Counted from the first letter of the stretch, positions 52,383 through 60,600 are shown. The stretch is 64,000 nucleotides of DNA from Ruminococcus difficilis (GCF_016680995.1 NZ_JAEQMG010000145.1:1-64000), one strand, 5' to 3'. Program-made: numbers and translations. Notes: generated by a model from the letters alone, not told the origin.

Positions 52383-52739
52383 TTAATTCCTTTCTTTTGT
52401 AATAAGTTGAACCGCGTCTTTCACGCTGCGGCAGATACCCGCTACAGCGCCGTATTCGCGCATTTTGTTGATGAAATTTCTTTGCTGTTTCGTCGGTCTG
52501 CCTGTCGGCGTCTTGACCTCGATAAAGACAGCTTTGCCGTCAGAGATTCTCACACCGGACAAATCGGAATACCCCTCCGGGAGACCCTCGATTTTGCGAA
52601 TGTTTATCAGAATATTTTGTTTGTATATCTTTGAATAGATGACCTTACCCTGCCAGAAATCTCCGGCATTGGTTCGGAAAAGAACACAATCGGGTGTATT
52701 CAACCTGATTTCGTTCTGGATACGGTGTTCCTCTGTCAA
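52383..52739 (-). CDS. VRR-NUC domain nuclease
   Basis: 118 residues: IQNEIRLNTPDCVLFRTNAGDFW, then GYSDLSGVRISDGKAVFIEVKTPTGRPTKQQRNFI. The D...ExK nuclease core is present (SDLSG and FIEVKTP). Members are Holliday-junction or flap-cutting nucleases, used in phage recombination. The start overlaps the helicase stop by 4 bp. Confidence 0.93.
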   Translation of the reverse strand: MTEEHRIQNEIRLNTPDCVLFRTNAGDFWQGKVIYSKIYKQNILINIRKIEGLPEGYSDLSGVRISDGKAVFIEVKTPTGRPTKQQRNFINKMREYGAVAGICRSVKDAVQLITKERN

Positions 52740-54070
52740 GCGATCATTCCTCTCAATCGAGCCTGATAATACGCCCAGCCGGGTTTATAGCCGCGGCGTT
52801 TGGCATAGCTGAGCAGTTCATCGTAGGTGTGGCAATCATCGGGCGTATCGAAATCGAGCTTGAAGCCCTCGATCCGTATCAGCTCCGCATCCTCATCGGA
52901 GGTCAGCTTTCGCGTTCGCTTGGGAAGCGGAGCGCCGCAATGCGGGCAGCATCCGTTCTCGGCGTTTTCTCGCGCGAAGGTAAAGAAGCACTCCGGACAC
53001 ATGACGACGCTCTCGCTGTTTTCTTTCTCAGTTTGGATCCGTTTATGCTCCTTTTTGGCGAGCGTCCACTCACGATCGTCGTCGGGCATACCGTGCCGGG
53101 CGTAGTTGCCCACATGGTCGATAATGATCGCGCGCTTATCCTTGCGATACCGCATACAGCGCATGCTTTGTTGGATGTACAGTGTCAGACTGTGGGTCGG
53201 GCGCAGCAGGATTGAGCACTCACAATCAGGAACGTCGAAGCCTTCGGATATCAGATCGACGTTGCAAAGGATCGTGATCTCACCCTTGCGGAAAGCGCTG
53301 ATGATACGGTCACGCTCGTTTTTTGGAGTATCACCATCGATGTGCTTGGCGCGGATACCGGCGTCACAGAACGCCGCGGCGGTCGCCTTGCTGTGTTTGA
53401 TCGAAGCACAGTAGCAGATCGCCTTCTTCTCGTTTGCGAGCTTGCGATAATAGGCGATCACATCACCGAACACCTTATTCTGAATCATCGCCTTGTCGAT
53501 ATCAGACTGCACATACTCGCCGCGGCGCGTATGCAGACCGGTCAGATCCGCTACCGACGGCGCATAATAGTCATACGGCGCGAGGAACCCGTTTGCGATC
53601 AACCACTTGGTCGACTTGCCGATAATCAGTTTGTCATTAACGTCACCGAGGCCGTCACCGTTGAGCCGAACGGGCGTAGCGGTCACTCCCACACGCGGAA
53701 CATCGGAAAAATGCTCATAGATACGCTTATAAGAGGTCGCCAGACTGTGGTGATTCTCGTCGGTGATGATCAACGCCGGCTTCGGTATCTTTTTCAGTCG
53801 CCGGGTGATTGTCTGTACCATGCCGACGAAGCAAAGATCCATCAGCACACCCCATCGGGCAAAGGTCGCCGTGATCTGATCGACCAGCTCCTTGCGGTGA
53901 ACGAGAAACAGCACACGCTTACCGTTGAAGGTTGTCCGACGGGCGATCTCGGCGACGATACAGGATTTACCGCCGCCGCACCCGAGGACGATACACGGAG
54001 CGCGATACCCTTCGTGCCATGCGCTCCGCACATCCTCAACCAGATCATTCTGATACGGACGAAGCGGCAT
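52736..54070 (-). CDS. DEAD/DEAH-box (SF2) helicase
   Basis: 444 residues. Motif I VLGCGGGKSCIVAE, motif Ia VLFLVHRKELVDQI, motif II ITDENHHS (DENH), motif III VGVTATPVRLNG, motif V/VI ICNVDLISEGFDVPDC and SILLRPTHSLTLYIQQSMR. A zinc ribbon (CPECFFTFARENAENGCCPHC) follows at about 355-380. It probably remodels phage DNA during replication or recombination. It overlaps the RecA-like ATPase gene by 26 bp. Confidence 0.93.
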   Translation of the reverse strand: MPLRPYQNDLVEDVRSAWHEGYRAPCIVLGCGGGKSCIVAEIARRTTFNGKRVLFLVHRKELVDQITATFARWGVLMDLCFVGMVQTITRRLKKIPKPALIITDENHHSLATSYKRIYEHFSDVPRVGVTATPVRLNGDGLGDVNDKLIIGKSTKWLIANGFLAPYDYYAPSVADLTGLHTRRGEYVQSDIDKAMIQNKVFGDVIAYYRKLANEKKAICYCASIKHSKATAAAFCDAGIRAKHIDGDTPKNERDRIISAFRKGEITILCNVDLISEGFDVPDCECSILLRPTHSLTLYIQQSMRCMRYRKDKRAIIIDHVGNYARHGMPDDDREWTLAKKEHKRIQTEKENSESVVMCPECFFTFARENAENGCCPHCGAPLPKRTRKLTSDEDAELIRIEGFKLDFDTPDDCHTYDELLSYAKRRGYKPGWAYYQARLRGMIA

Positions 54071-54941
54071 TGTTCACAGCCTCCTTGCGTCTGCGGTTCT
54101 CAGCCGATGCGCACGGCATACAAAGCTGTCTGCCGTAGTTCTTGATCGTGCCGGTGACGATCTGATCGACCGAGCGTTTTCCGTCACTCATAATGACCTT
54201 GCCGCAGTCGGCGCAGCGCGGCAGCTCTACACCACTGTTCAGCCAGTCGCCGAGCTGTTTGCCGAGCTCCGCGTCGATAACGCCCGACCAACGATCGAGG
54301 AAGGTGGTGTCCTTTGATAATGTCGCGTTGTGCTGTCGGTCTATCTGGAACACGATGTCGAACTCATACTCGGTATTGTCGCGCTGGACGGGAGCCAGTC
54401 CGATCTTGACGGGCTTCATCCTGCCGCGGTCGTCCTCTTCCATCGCGTAAGCCATCTTGGCACGCATCGTCGTGATCGTGTGACATTCAACGGACAGGAT
54501 GGTATTGACCAGACTGTTCTGGATCTTGCCGGCTTCACTCCACGCGGTATAGCTGTTTTTATCGTTCCTTGAGGCGATCTTATCCTTGATATCCAGCACG
54601 CCGCCTTCGTTGTCCCACGCGTGAGAGAAGCTGTCGATGATCACGCAGCCGTCCTCTCCTACCGACTGCGCCGCCGAGGTGACATAATCGATATAGCGCT
54701 CGGGGCTGTAAGGCGGATCAAGCCTCTGATACAGGAACTTGCCGATTCCGTACTCCTTGCGCTCGGCATAGAATCTGGCGCGGCCGTGCTCGGTGTCGAT
54801 GATGGCGACCTTGTTCCAGTCGCCGGTCAGGCCGTAGGCGAGCAGCAGTGACGACAGGGTCTTGCCCGAGCCGCTCGGTCCGGTGACCGCGATGCGCGCC
54901 TTTGACTTCGCGCGCGATGCGGGTTCAAATACGATACTCAT
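54045..54941 (-). CDS. Phage RecA-like AAA ATPase (Sak4-type)
   Basis: 298 residues. Walker A VTGPSGSGKTLSSLLLA, Walker B GCVIIDSFSHAWDN, and QIDRQHNATLSKDTTFLDRW follow. A C-terminal zinc module (CADCGKVI...CMPCA) is seen. Phage single-strand annealing helpers of the Sak4/ERF-context group have this layout. It acts with the DUF669, VRR-NUC and Gp157 neighbours. Confidence 0.88.
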   Translation of the reverse strand: MSIVFEPASRAKSKARIAVTGPSGSGKTLSSLLLAYGLTGDWNKVAIIDTEHGRARFYAERKEYGIGKFLYQRLDPPYSPERYIDYVTSAAQSVGEDGCVIIDSFSHAWDNEGGVLDIKDKIASRNDKNSYTAWSEAGKIQNSLVNTILSVECHTITTMRAKMAYAMEEDDRGRMKPVKIGLAPVQRDNTEYEFDIVFQIDRQHNATLSKDTTFLDRWSGVIDAELGKQLGDWLNSGVELPRCADCGKVIMSDGKRSVDQIVTGTIKNYGRQLCMPCASAENRRRKEAVNNAASSVSE

Positions 54942-54951
54942 GTTTTCCTCC

Positions 54952-55542
54952 TTATTTGATGATCAGGCTCTCTGTGCGGTCAAGATGGACATACGGCAAA
55001 GATTCACCGGCCTGGATCAGCCTTTTTGTTTCTGCTTTTTTAATGTCGGGCAGCTTGACCTTCAGGAGCATATTTGCATTCTCCTGCGCCCATCGGATGA
55101 ATCCAAGTTCATCATCGACGATAACGCTCTCCGGATTTTTACGGATTGTCAGACGTGCGCGAGGCATATCGATCTTCTTGACGCCGATCGCGTTCATAGA
55201 TTTGATCAGGTGCTTTTTGAGCCTGTCGGCACGCTGTTCGATAACCATTCGACGTGCTTTCAGCGTCTTTTCTTCATCGTGCATCGCCGCGGCTTCGATA
55301 TAGAGTGATTTCAAATAAACTGCGATGTTTTCAGCTTTATCGTTGAACTCAGCTTCCAAGCCGACCAGCGTGTCAAACCACGCTGAGCGCAATTTTTCAC
55401 GGAACGCTTCGAGATCCTCGATGATTTCGCCGTTACCGTCAATATACCGCCCGAATTCATCTGTATCGGGAATGTAATTATCAATTTCATCGAAACGGTC
55501 AAATAGTTCGTTGAATTGTTCAGTCATTTGATATAGTTCCAT
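54952..55542 (-). CDS. Siphovirus Gp157-family protein
   Basis: 196 residues. ELYQMTEQFNELFDRFDE, then AFREKLRSAWFDTLVGLEAEFNDKAENIAVYLKSLYIEAAAM and KLPDIKKAETKRLIQAGE: the Gp157 coil, then a small domain. Family members are linked to phage resistance in Streptococcus and lie in replication clusters. The exact role is unknown. Confidence 0.92.
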   Translation of the reverse strand: MELYQMTEQFNELFDRFDEIDNYIPDTDEFGRYIDGNGEIIEDLEAFREKLRSAWFDTLVGLEAEFNDKAENIAVYLKSLYIEAAAMHDEEKTLKARRMVIEQRADRLKKHLIKSMNAIGVKKIDMPRARLTIRKNPESVIVDDELGFIRWAQENANMLLKVKLPDIKKAETKRLIQAGESLPYVHLDRTESLIIK

Positions 55543-55549
55543 AGGCGCC

Positions 55550-56485
55550 TCACATATCCCGGTTGGCGTTTGAAAACGAGCTGATCAACGCGCTGATCTT
55601 GCCGCGGAAGAATTCCAGATGATCAGGCGATTGCGCCGCAAAGGCGATCATTCGATAAAACGCATCATAGGCGGCGGAGTAGTACGCCTTGAATACCTGT
55701 TTATCATCCTGCTGCGCAGGCTGGGCAGCTTGACGGAGCTTTTCCTCATATTCCGCCTTCTGCGCATCGAGCTGCTTCTGCATTTCGATACGGTTCTTCT
55801 CATGAAGTTGGCGGATGTCGCGCAGGTGTTCCTCCTGCAGCTGATCGACTTGCTTTTCTGAGGTACGCTCCAGATTCTTGATGGTCTCCTTAAGCTGGCG
55901 GACGTCATCGGAAGGCTCGGCGGCGGCAACGTCGATCGGACGGGAGCGGAGCTCCTTGATCTCGTTGCGGAGCTCAATATTTTGATCGTCGATATCTTTC
56001 AGCGTACCCTTTATCTTGCGGATCTCATGATCACGATCATCGAGATCCTCCTCGAGGTGTTCTTTATCGATGTTGAGCTTGTCATTAATGACCTTTAGCT
56101 TTTTGATCTCCGCCTCCAACTCCTTGACGGTCATGTCGCTGACGTCGTTCGCGGCGGTGATCTTTTGCTGATCAGCCTCCGAGAGTGTGGATAAGAGATA
56201 GAGCTTTGAAACTCCAAAATGTTTCGACGTCGAAACATTTTCGGGACTTATATTTTCTATAATAGAAATATATTTATGAGCATTTGTGCGGGTCATGCCA
56301 AATTCGGTTCCGCAATAATCCTCAAAATTTTGATAACCCAGCTCCTTATAGAGCTTGCCGTCGCGCATCTCCTTGAGCCCGTTGCACATATCCCACAGAT
56401 TGGTTTGCACCAGCTGAGCGGATACCATGATCCGATTGTGCAGATCAAGCGCTTTGGCGTGCTGAGCGGTGATTTCGTTTGTCAT
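55550..56485 (-). CDS. DUF3102-like coiled-coil phage protein
   Basis: 311 residues. Residues 1-100 fit DUF3102: QTNLWDMCNGLKEMRDGKLY, LGYQNFEDYCGTEFGMTRTN. A long coiled coil follows (about 120-260) and then a helical end. It is often next to replication genes in phages. The coding sequence includes a perfect 26-bp palindrome at 56216-56241 (encodes NVSTSKHF). It overlaps the PcfJ gene by 41 bp. Confidence 0.85.
   Translation of the reverse strand: MTNEITAQHAKALDLHNRIMVSAQLVQTNLWDMCNGLKEMRDGKLYKELGYQNFEDYCGTEFGMTRTNAHKYISIIENISPENVSTSKHFGVSKLYLLSTLSEADQQKITAANDVSDMTVKELEAEIKKLKVINDKLNIDKEHLEEDLDDRDHEIRKIKGTLKDIDDQNIELRNEIKELRSRPIDVAAAEPSDDVRQLKETIKNLERTSEKQVDQLQEEHLRDIRQLHEKNRIEMQKQLDAQKAEYEEKLRQAAQPAQQDDKQVFKAYYSAAYDAFYRMIAFAAQSPDHLEFFRGKISALISSFSNANRDM
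56216..56241. repeat. Perfect 26-bp palindrome
   Basis: AAAATGTTTCGAC and its exact complement, without a loop, inside the DUF3102 gene. Possible binding site for a dimeric regulator or replication protein. Confidence 0.85.
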
Positions 56486-57779
56486 GTATTACCTCCTGTA
56501 AGTATTGTTCATAATGCTTTTCGAATGTCTTTATCTTCGATGGCTTCGGATTGCCGGCACGGTTATTCGCATAACCATAGCACTGCTTAATCTTACCTGT
56601 TTTATCGATTTCCATTGTGTAATACGGAATATCCGGCTGATCGACTTGACGCAGAAACAGGATAGTGACCTGTCCCTTTGCGTGACGTTCGGCGTATCCG
56701 CCGACACAATGCTTCAGCGCGGAACCTTCGTCAGCGATCTCTTGGATACTCTTCGGCTGTCGGACGATCAGACCTCGGTATGTGAATTCGAGGCGGCTAC
56801 GCTCCTCATAGTGTTTTTGAAAAGCTTCACATAGTTCTTTTGTTTCTTCTGCTTTGATCAGCGACGTCAATCGAGCGTGCATTACGAAGAAATCTCGCGG
56901 CATATTGATTGCCGTATCGTAAAGATCGTATCCAAGCTGAATACATTGATCGAGATAGTCATTATAGAGTCGGTGATCGATATTATTCTCGCTGAGATAG
57001 CGTGTCAAACGAAGAATCGACAGACCGGTCGCTTCCGCGTGTTTTTTTGCAGATTGATATGCCGAACCATAAGCATATGCAATATTGATCAGATCCTCCG
57101 GTTTAGCTTTCGGGAATACCTCACGGTATTTAAGGTAAGACAGATACGCGTTCTCCCTGCCTTGCAGCAGCTTGAATTCAGTTCGATTCAAATGAAGCAT
57201 TTTCAACAAATTGTTGGTTTTGAGATCAACGTGCTCATCAACTCCGACATACTCGGCGTTATCCCAATAACTGTATCTGTACTGCTGCTCAACAATCAGA
57301 TGATCATATCCTGTTTTCTCAAGATACTCAATATTTGGATGTCGAACGAAGAATCGCATATATTGCATCGGAAACAGACGGTGACAATGAATTGAGCAAT
57401 AGCGCATATCGGATTCTTTTAGCGCATTTGCGTTGAGAATACAGTAGGAATTATCAAAAGAATATGGATATGCCGGATCGGCAAAGCGCGGCTCTCTGAA
57501 CTTTGTCGCAGGACGCCATCTATCGGTCCATGTATCGTATATATACCTCACGCAGCCGTCCTTGGCGAACACATACCGCTGACGTTCGATGAGTCTGCCC
57601 TCGATCGGACAATCTGTCTTCCGGCTGTATCGGTGAAAGCAACGCACAAAAAGCTCATGACCATTGGTAAGGAACACACAGAAATTCGCATATCCTTGTC
57701 CGTCACGCATTTGAGTCTCACATTTCGCCGGCACCGGCGGGAACGCGTACATCAGCGCTTCTTTTCGTTCTTTCCTCAT
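56445..57779 (-). CDS. PcfJ-like phage protein
   Basis: 444 residues. The C-terminal part has the PcfJ signature: DEGSALKHCVGGYAERHAKG, then ILFLRQVDQPDIPYYTMEID and KQCYGYANNRAG. The N-terminal 250 residues are helical and aromatic-rich. PcfJ comes from conjugative plasmid pCF10 and is also common in phages, nearly always next to PcfK, as here. Biochemical role unknown. Confidence 0.9.
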   Translation of the reverse strand: MRKERKEALMYAFPPVPAKCETQMRDGQGYANFCVFLTNGHELFVRCFHRYSRKTDCPIEGRLIERQRYVFAKDGCVRYIYDTWTDRWRPATKFREPRFADPAYPYSFDNSYCILNANALKESDMRYCSIHCHRLFPMQYMRFFVRHPNIEYLEKTGYDHLIVEQQYRYSYWDNAEYVGVDEHVDLKTNNLLKMLHLNRTEFKLLQGRENAYLSYLKYREVFPKAKPEDLINIAYAYGSAYQSAKKHAEATGLSILRLTRYLSENNIDHRLYNDYLDQCIQLGYDLYDTAINMPRDFFVMHARLTSLIKAEETKELCEAFQKHYEERSRLEFTYRGLIVRQPKSIQEIADEGSALKHCVGGYAERHAKGQVTILFLRQVDQPDIPYYTMEIDKTGKIKQCYGYANNRAGNPKPSKIKTFEKHYEQYLQEVIHDKRNHRSARQSA

Positions 57780-57785
57780 AGCCGA

Positions 57786-58175
57786 TCACCAGTCCATCAG
57801 ATCCATCAGACTGTCCATGCCGACCTCGATCTGCTGCGGTTTTGCAGAGACGTCGTTCAGCACACCGTCTCCGACGTCGATCAGCATCTTAAAGGTTACG
57901 GTTGCGCCGGCAAAATAAAACTGCACCGCGCGCTTGTAGGCTTCGAGATCGGAGATCCCGGTCGTAACGCCCTTCGCCACTGCCTTCATGCAATCCTCGA
58001 GGGTCTTGTCCGACTGGCAGATCGCCTGTGCGAATTCGGCGTTCTGTTCACAGAAACAGCACAGGGCATTGAGGACGTCGCTGTGCATGATCCGACCGTG
58101 ACGGTCATAGTTGACTGCGCGATCCTCTTTTTGCAAGCGCTCGATCGCCGCCGCGATGATTTGAGCCCCAGACAT
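57786..58175 (-). CDS. PcfK-like phage protein, N-terminus possibly frame-shifted
   Basis: 129 residues from ATG 58175, which has no ribosome site. The same frame is open to near 58270 (about 30 extra residues: KKTAGSGNSTAAKKKSSKSI...). An excellent ribosome site (AAAGGAG) and ATG lie at 58275 but in another frame. A run of seven A (58256-58262) separates the two; six A would join them. The body has AGAQIIAAAI-like SGAQIIAAAIERLQ and GRIMHSDVLNALCCFCEQN, matching PcfK-like proteins. Confidence 0.78.
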   Translation of the reverse strand: MSGAQIIAAAIERLQKEDRAVNYDRHGRIMHSDVLNALCCFCEQNAEFAQAICQSDKTLEDCMKAVAKGVTTGISDLEAYKRAVQFYFAGATVTFKMLIDVGDGVLNDVSAKPQQIEVGMDSLMDLMDW

Positions 58176-58267
58176 ATTGACAATGTTGATCGGCTCGGCT
58201 ATAATAGATTTAGAAGATTTTTTCTTTGCCGCTGTGGAGTTGCCGCTCCCGGCGGTTTTTTTCTTTT

Positions 58268-58432
58268 TTACTCATGGTTTTCTCCTTTCATGTCGTATTC
58301 TTCCTCAGTGGTTTCCTCCGGCTGGTCAAACAGCACCGAAATAAAATCTTTGACGTTTCTCCGGATAAAACCGAAGAGCAGTAACAGAATAACGGCGCCG
58401 CCGATCGCGGGCAGGATGTACTGCTGGATCAT
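58268..58432 (-). CDS. Small phage membrane protein
   Basis: 54 residues from ATG 58432. One helix (MIQQYILPAIGGAVILLLFGF), then an acidic cytoplasmic tail (QPEETTEEEYDMKGENHE). Its end overlaps the ATG of the PcfK leader frame by 8 bp. Not in any family I know. Confidence 0.65.
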   Translation of the reverse strand: MIQQYILPAIGGAVILLLLFGFIRRNVKDFISVLFDQPEETTEEEYDMKGENHE

Positions 58433-58647
58433 TCGATCTCAACTCCTTTCATGAATTCTTCACAAGAGATGTGGAACACGTTCAGTAGTTTGAGAAAAGC
58501 AGGCAGCTGCGGTAAGCTCGTGTTACTCTCCCATGCGCATATAGTGCTTTGACTGCAATTCAAAGATTGGGCGAGCTCCTCGCGCGTCATAAACTTTTTA
58601 TACAGCCGAATCTCTTTGATCCTCTCTCCTATTGTCACCGGTCGCAC
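58429..58647 (-). CDS. XRE-family HTH protein
   Basis: 72 residues: ERIKEIRLYKKFMTREELAQSLNCSQSTICAWESNTSLPQL, a clear Cro/CI-type helix-turn-helix. It lies within the early leftward operon, so may be a delayed-early regulator. It overlaps the upstream gene by about 50 bp. Confidence 0.85.
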   Translation of the reverse strand: MRPVTIGERIKEIRLYKKFMTREELAQSLNCSQSTICAWESNTSLPQLPAFLKLLNVFHISCEEFMKGVEIE

Positions 58648-59029
58648 CTCCCGTCATTTTCTTGTAGCGATCGCTTTGGCGCGATCCGGGGCGGATATTG
58701 CTCCGGGCAGGCTTGTCCGCTTTCAAGCTGAGATCTGTCTCGAACTTATTGAGCCTGTCCTCAAATCCGTCGACCTTATTCAGCGCGTCGCTGACCCGCC
58801 GCCACATGTGATAATCGGCGCGCTCCTTCTTCATCTCGGCTCTGATGATCCACACGATGCTGATCGCAACGATCACATAGAACAGCAGCGCAGGGGCGAT
58901 CTGCTTATAAAACAGTGCTGTATCGCCCGCCATCGTCGCCGCGATGCTGACCAGAAACGGCGGGATCAGCTTAGCGGGGTTCGGGATATACTCTTCGGGT
59001 GCGGTATCATGCTGTTTGTTTTCGTTCAT
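58598..59029 (-). CDS. Phage early membrane protein
   Basis: About 143 residues from MNENKQHDTA. Two hydrophobic segments (LIPPFLVSIAATMAGDTALFY and PALLFYVIVAISIVWII) precede a helical tail (DYHMWRRVSDALNKVDGFEDRLNKFETDL) and a basic end. Function unknown. May be a membrane-anchored accessory or exclusion protein. Confidence 0.62.
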   Translation of the reverse strand: MNENKQHDTAPEEYIPNPAKLIPPFLVSIAATMAGDTALFYKQIAPALLFYVIVAISIVWIIRAEMKKERADYHMWRRVSDALNKVDGFEDRLNKFETDLSLKADKPARSNIRPGSRQSDRYKKMTGGATGDNRREDQRDSAV

Positions 59030-59243
59030 TTTGACACTCCTTTTCAAGATATTCGGGATTTGCCGTATAGAATCGGCTCATGGTCTCCCCTATGTTTTTG
59101 AGCATTTTCCGCTCATATCGCTCTTGTTCTTCTTCTGAGATGAGCCGGGTGACTTTTCCTTCGCTGTCGATCAAAAGACAGGGGATCCGCTTTCCGTTAT
59201 CTTCTATACAGACCCTTGCGGACCATTTGTCGCTCTTGCTCAT
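59007..59243 (-). CDS. Hypothetical early phage protein
   Basis: About 78 residues from ATG 59243, with AGAGGTGG upstream: ARVCIEDNGKRIPCLLIDSEGKVTRLISEEEQERYERKM, an N-terminal sheet and a charged helix. Not recognised. It overlaps the membrane protein gene by about 22 bp. Confidence 0.62.
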   Translation of the reverse strand: MSKSDKWSARVCIEDNGKRIPCLLIDSEGKVTRLISEEEQERYERKMLKNIGETMSRFYTANPEYLEKECQNERKQTA

Positions 59244-59353
59244 CAAAACCACCTCTTTTCATCATATGCCGTCACGGCTTGGTCTTTTTCCTCCGACGTT
59301 AAGTGAACACGCTGCCTGTCCTGCTTGCTGTATATGTAGGATTGGTAAAACAA
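59243..59353 (-). CDS. Possible very small early ORF
   Basis: 36 codons from TTG 59353: LFYQSYIYSKQDRQRVHLTS and a charged end. The stop TGA overlaps the next ATG (TGATG), which suggests coupling, and the composition looks protein-like. There is no ATG and no clear ribosome site, so this is uncertain. The rest of 59354-59469 shows no gene. Confidence 0.3.
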   Translation of the reverse strand: MFYQSYIYSKQDRQRVHLTSEEKDQAVTAYDEKRWF

Positions 59354-59469
59354 ATTCTTTATAGGAAGGTAAACACATGAATGTTAGGTTTGGCGATCAA
59401 CTGTCGATACACGGGAAATACCGACAATGACAGACAGCGCGCTCGCTTAACGCCGGAGAATGATATTGA

Positions 59470-59664
59470 TTATTTCGTTTCAGAATGAATCAAGGTTTTC
59501 TTTCTGAATCGATTCTGTCGACGTTTCATGAGCGTCATTAAGATATCCAAAAACTTGGGTTGATGTTCTTTGACGACGGCCTTTCTCTGAAGAGTATTCA
59601 TTGTAGCCGCACGCTTCTCATAACTCCGACGGCTACGGCGACGATGATTATTTGCGCTACTCAT
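59470..59664 (-). CDS. Small basic early phage protein
   Basis: 64 residues from ATG 59664 (AAGGTGA upstream). Very basic: SSANNHRRRSRRSYEKRAAT, then a helical part with FLDILMTLMKRRQNRF. Probably binds nucleic acid. It follows the Cro-like gene and an operator copy. Not recognised. Confidence 0.6.
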   Translation of the reverse strand: MSSANNHRRRSRRSYEKRAATMNTLQRKAVVKEHQPKFLDILMTLMKRRQNRFRKKTLIHSETK

Positions 59665-59693
59665 TGTTTCACCTTCTTTCTTAATTTGCGCAA

Positions 59694-59709
59694 GTCGCAT
59701 TTATGCGAC
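59694..59709. promoter_or_regulatory. Operator copy 1
   Basis: GTCGCATTTATGCGAC, a perfect 6-bp dyad around TTTA, at the end of the Cro-like gene. Confidence 0.75.
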
Positions 59710-59919
59710 AAACTGACTAAAAAATATAGCTTGAGCTTCTCCAGCGTCAAGCGACAGAACTTTTGCGATCTTATCTGCCTGCCCTATTGTAAACTCATCA
59801 CCGCCGTTGTTGAGCTTTCGATACATTGTGCTTTTATCGATTCCGATGGCGTCAGCGAGCTTTTCGGGCGTCAATCGCTTCTCTTTGATCTTTCCTTTGA
59901 GTTTATCAACGTTTGTCAT
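59701..59919 (-). CDS. Cro-like XRE regulator (early switch protein)
   Basis: 72 residues: LKGKIKEKRLTPEKLADAIGIDKSTMYRKLNNGGDEFTIGQADKIAKVLSL, a phage-type helix-turn-helix. It is the first gene read leftward from the early promoter at 59960-59988, opposite the repressor, the standard Cro position. Operators lie on both sides of it. Confidence 0.85.
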   Translation of the reverse strand: MTNVDKLKGKIKEKRLTPEKLADAIGIDKSTMYRKLNNGGDEFTIGQADKIAKVLSLDAGEAQAIFFSQFVA

Positions 59920-59937
59920 TTTATCACCTCCTCAAAA

Positions 59938-59953
59938 GTCGCATTTATGCGAT
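59938..59953. promoter_or_regulatory. Operator copy 2
   Basis: GTCGCATTTATGCGAT, over the predicted start of the early leftward transcript. Confidence 0.78.
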
Positions 59954-59959
59954 ATCTTA

Positions 59960-59988
59960 ATATTAACACTCTATTCCTTAAATGTCAA
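59960..59988 (-). promoter_or_regulatory. Early leftward promoter (PL-like)
   Basis: Minus strand TTGACA (59983-59988), 17-bp spacer, TAATAT (59960-59965). Flanked by operators at 59938-59953 and 59996-60011, so repressor binding would block it. Confidence 0.88.
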
Positions 59989-59995
59989 TATTAAA

Positions 59996-60011
59996 TTCGC
60001 ATTTTTGCAAA
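59996..60011. promoter_or_regulatory. Operator copy 3
   Basis: TTCGCATTTTTGCAAA, a diverged dyad just upstream of the leftward -35. Confidence 0.7.
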
Positions 60012-60037
60012 TATTTTTCGTATATTTAAAAATAATA

Positions 60038-60053
60038 GTTGCATTTTTGCAAA
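60038..60053. promoter_or_regulatory. Operator copy 4, overlapping the repressor promoter
   Basis: GTTGCATTTTTGCAAA. Its TTGCAT (60039-60044) is a plausible -35, 17 bp from TAACAT (60062-60067), for rightward transcription of the repressor gene. Confidence 0.7.
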
Positions 60054-60100
60054 GTATATGATAACATAATAGTAATCAGAAATAAAAGTGAGTGATACAT

Positions 60101-60469
60101 ATGACAATCGGCGACCGTATCAAAGAGCTGCGCAAAGAAAAAGGTATCTCTGTTGATAAATTGGCTGAAATCATTGGCAAAGACAGAGCCACGATATACC
60201 GCTACGAAAGTAATGATATCGAAAAAATGCCCACCAGCGTACTGGTACCGTTAGCTACTGCTTTAGGTACTACTCCGGCTCACCTGATGGGCTGGGATGA
60301 CACTCCCCCAACGACGGAGGACACGATCGTCAAGCTAATCAAGGCTCAGTATCATCTGAATGAACAGGATGTAAAGTTCGTGATGGACTACATCAAGCTG
60401 GCGCCCAAGGAGCGCGAGGCGCTCCGTACAGCGATCGAGGCGATCAAAAAAATAAAGGACGCTGATTAG
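60101..60469 (+). CDS. Phage repressor, XRE family (CI-like)
   Basis: About 122 residues from ATG 60101 (AGTGAGTGA upstream). N-terminal helix-turn-helix: TIGDRIKELRKEKGISVDKL, EIIGKDRATIYRYESNDIEK, PLATALGTTPAHLMGWDD. The short C-terminal part (VKFVMDYIKLAPKEREALRTAI) lacks a LexA-type peptidase. So induction must work another way than RecA self-cleavage. It is divergent from the Cro-like gene across the operators. It keeps the prophage silent. Confidence 0.9.
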   Translation: MTIGDRIKELRKEKGISVDKLAEIIGKDRATIYRYESNDIEKMPTSVLVPLATALGTTPAHLMGWDDTPPTTEDTIVKLIKAQYHLNEQDVKFVMDYIKLAPKEREALRTAIEAIKKIKDAD

Positions 60470-60600
60470 CGTCCCCATTGTCCGTTCTGATGGTGTTGAT
60501 ACACCGCGTCGATCAGATTCAGCATATCCTTCAGGACTGTTTCATCCTCGACCTTATCCAGTATTGAGTTGATTTGTTCGATCATTGATTCTTTATTCAT
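60466..60600 (-). CDS. Small protein convergent with the repressor gene
   Basis: 44 residues from ATG 60600, with GGGAGATATATGA upstream: NKESMIEQINSILDKVEDET, then a helical end and HHQNGQWGR. The stop codons of this gene and the repressor overlap. Short proteins with a similar end lie next to XRE regulators in other Firmicutes, in my recollection. It may affect the repressor. Antisense overlap is only 4 bp. 60601-60699 shows no gene. Confidence 0.65.
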   Translation of the reverse strand: MNKESMIEQINSILDKVEDETVLKDMLNLIDAVYQHHQNGQWGR

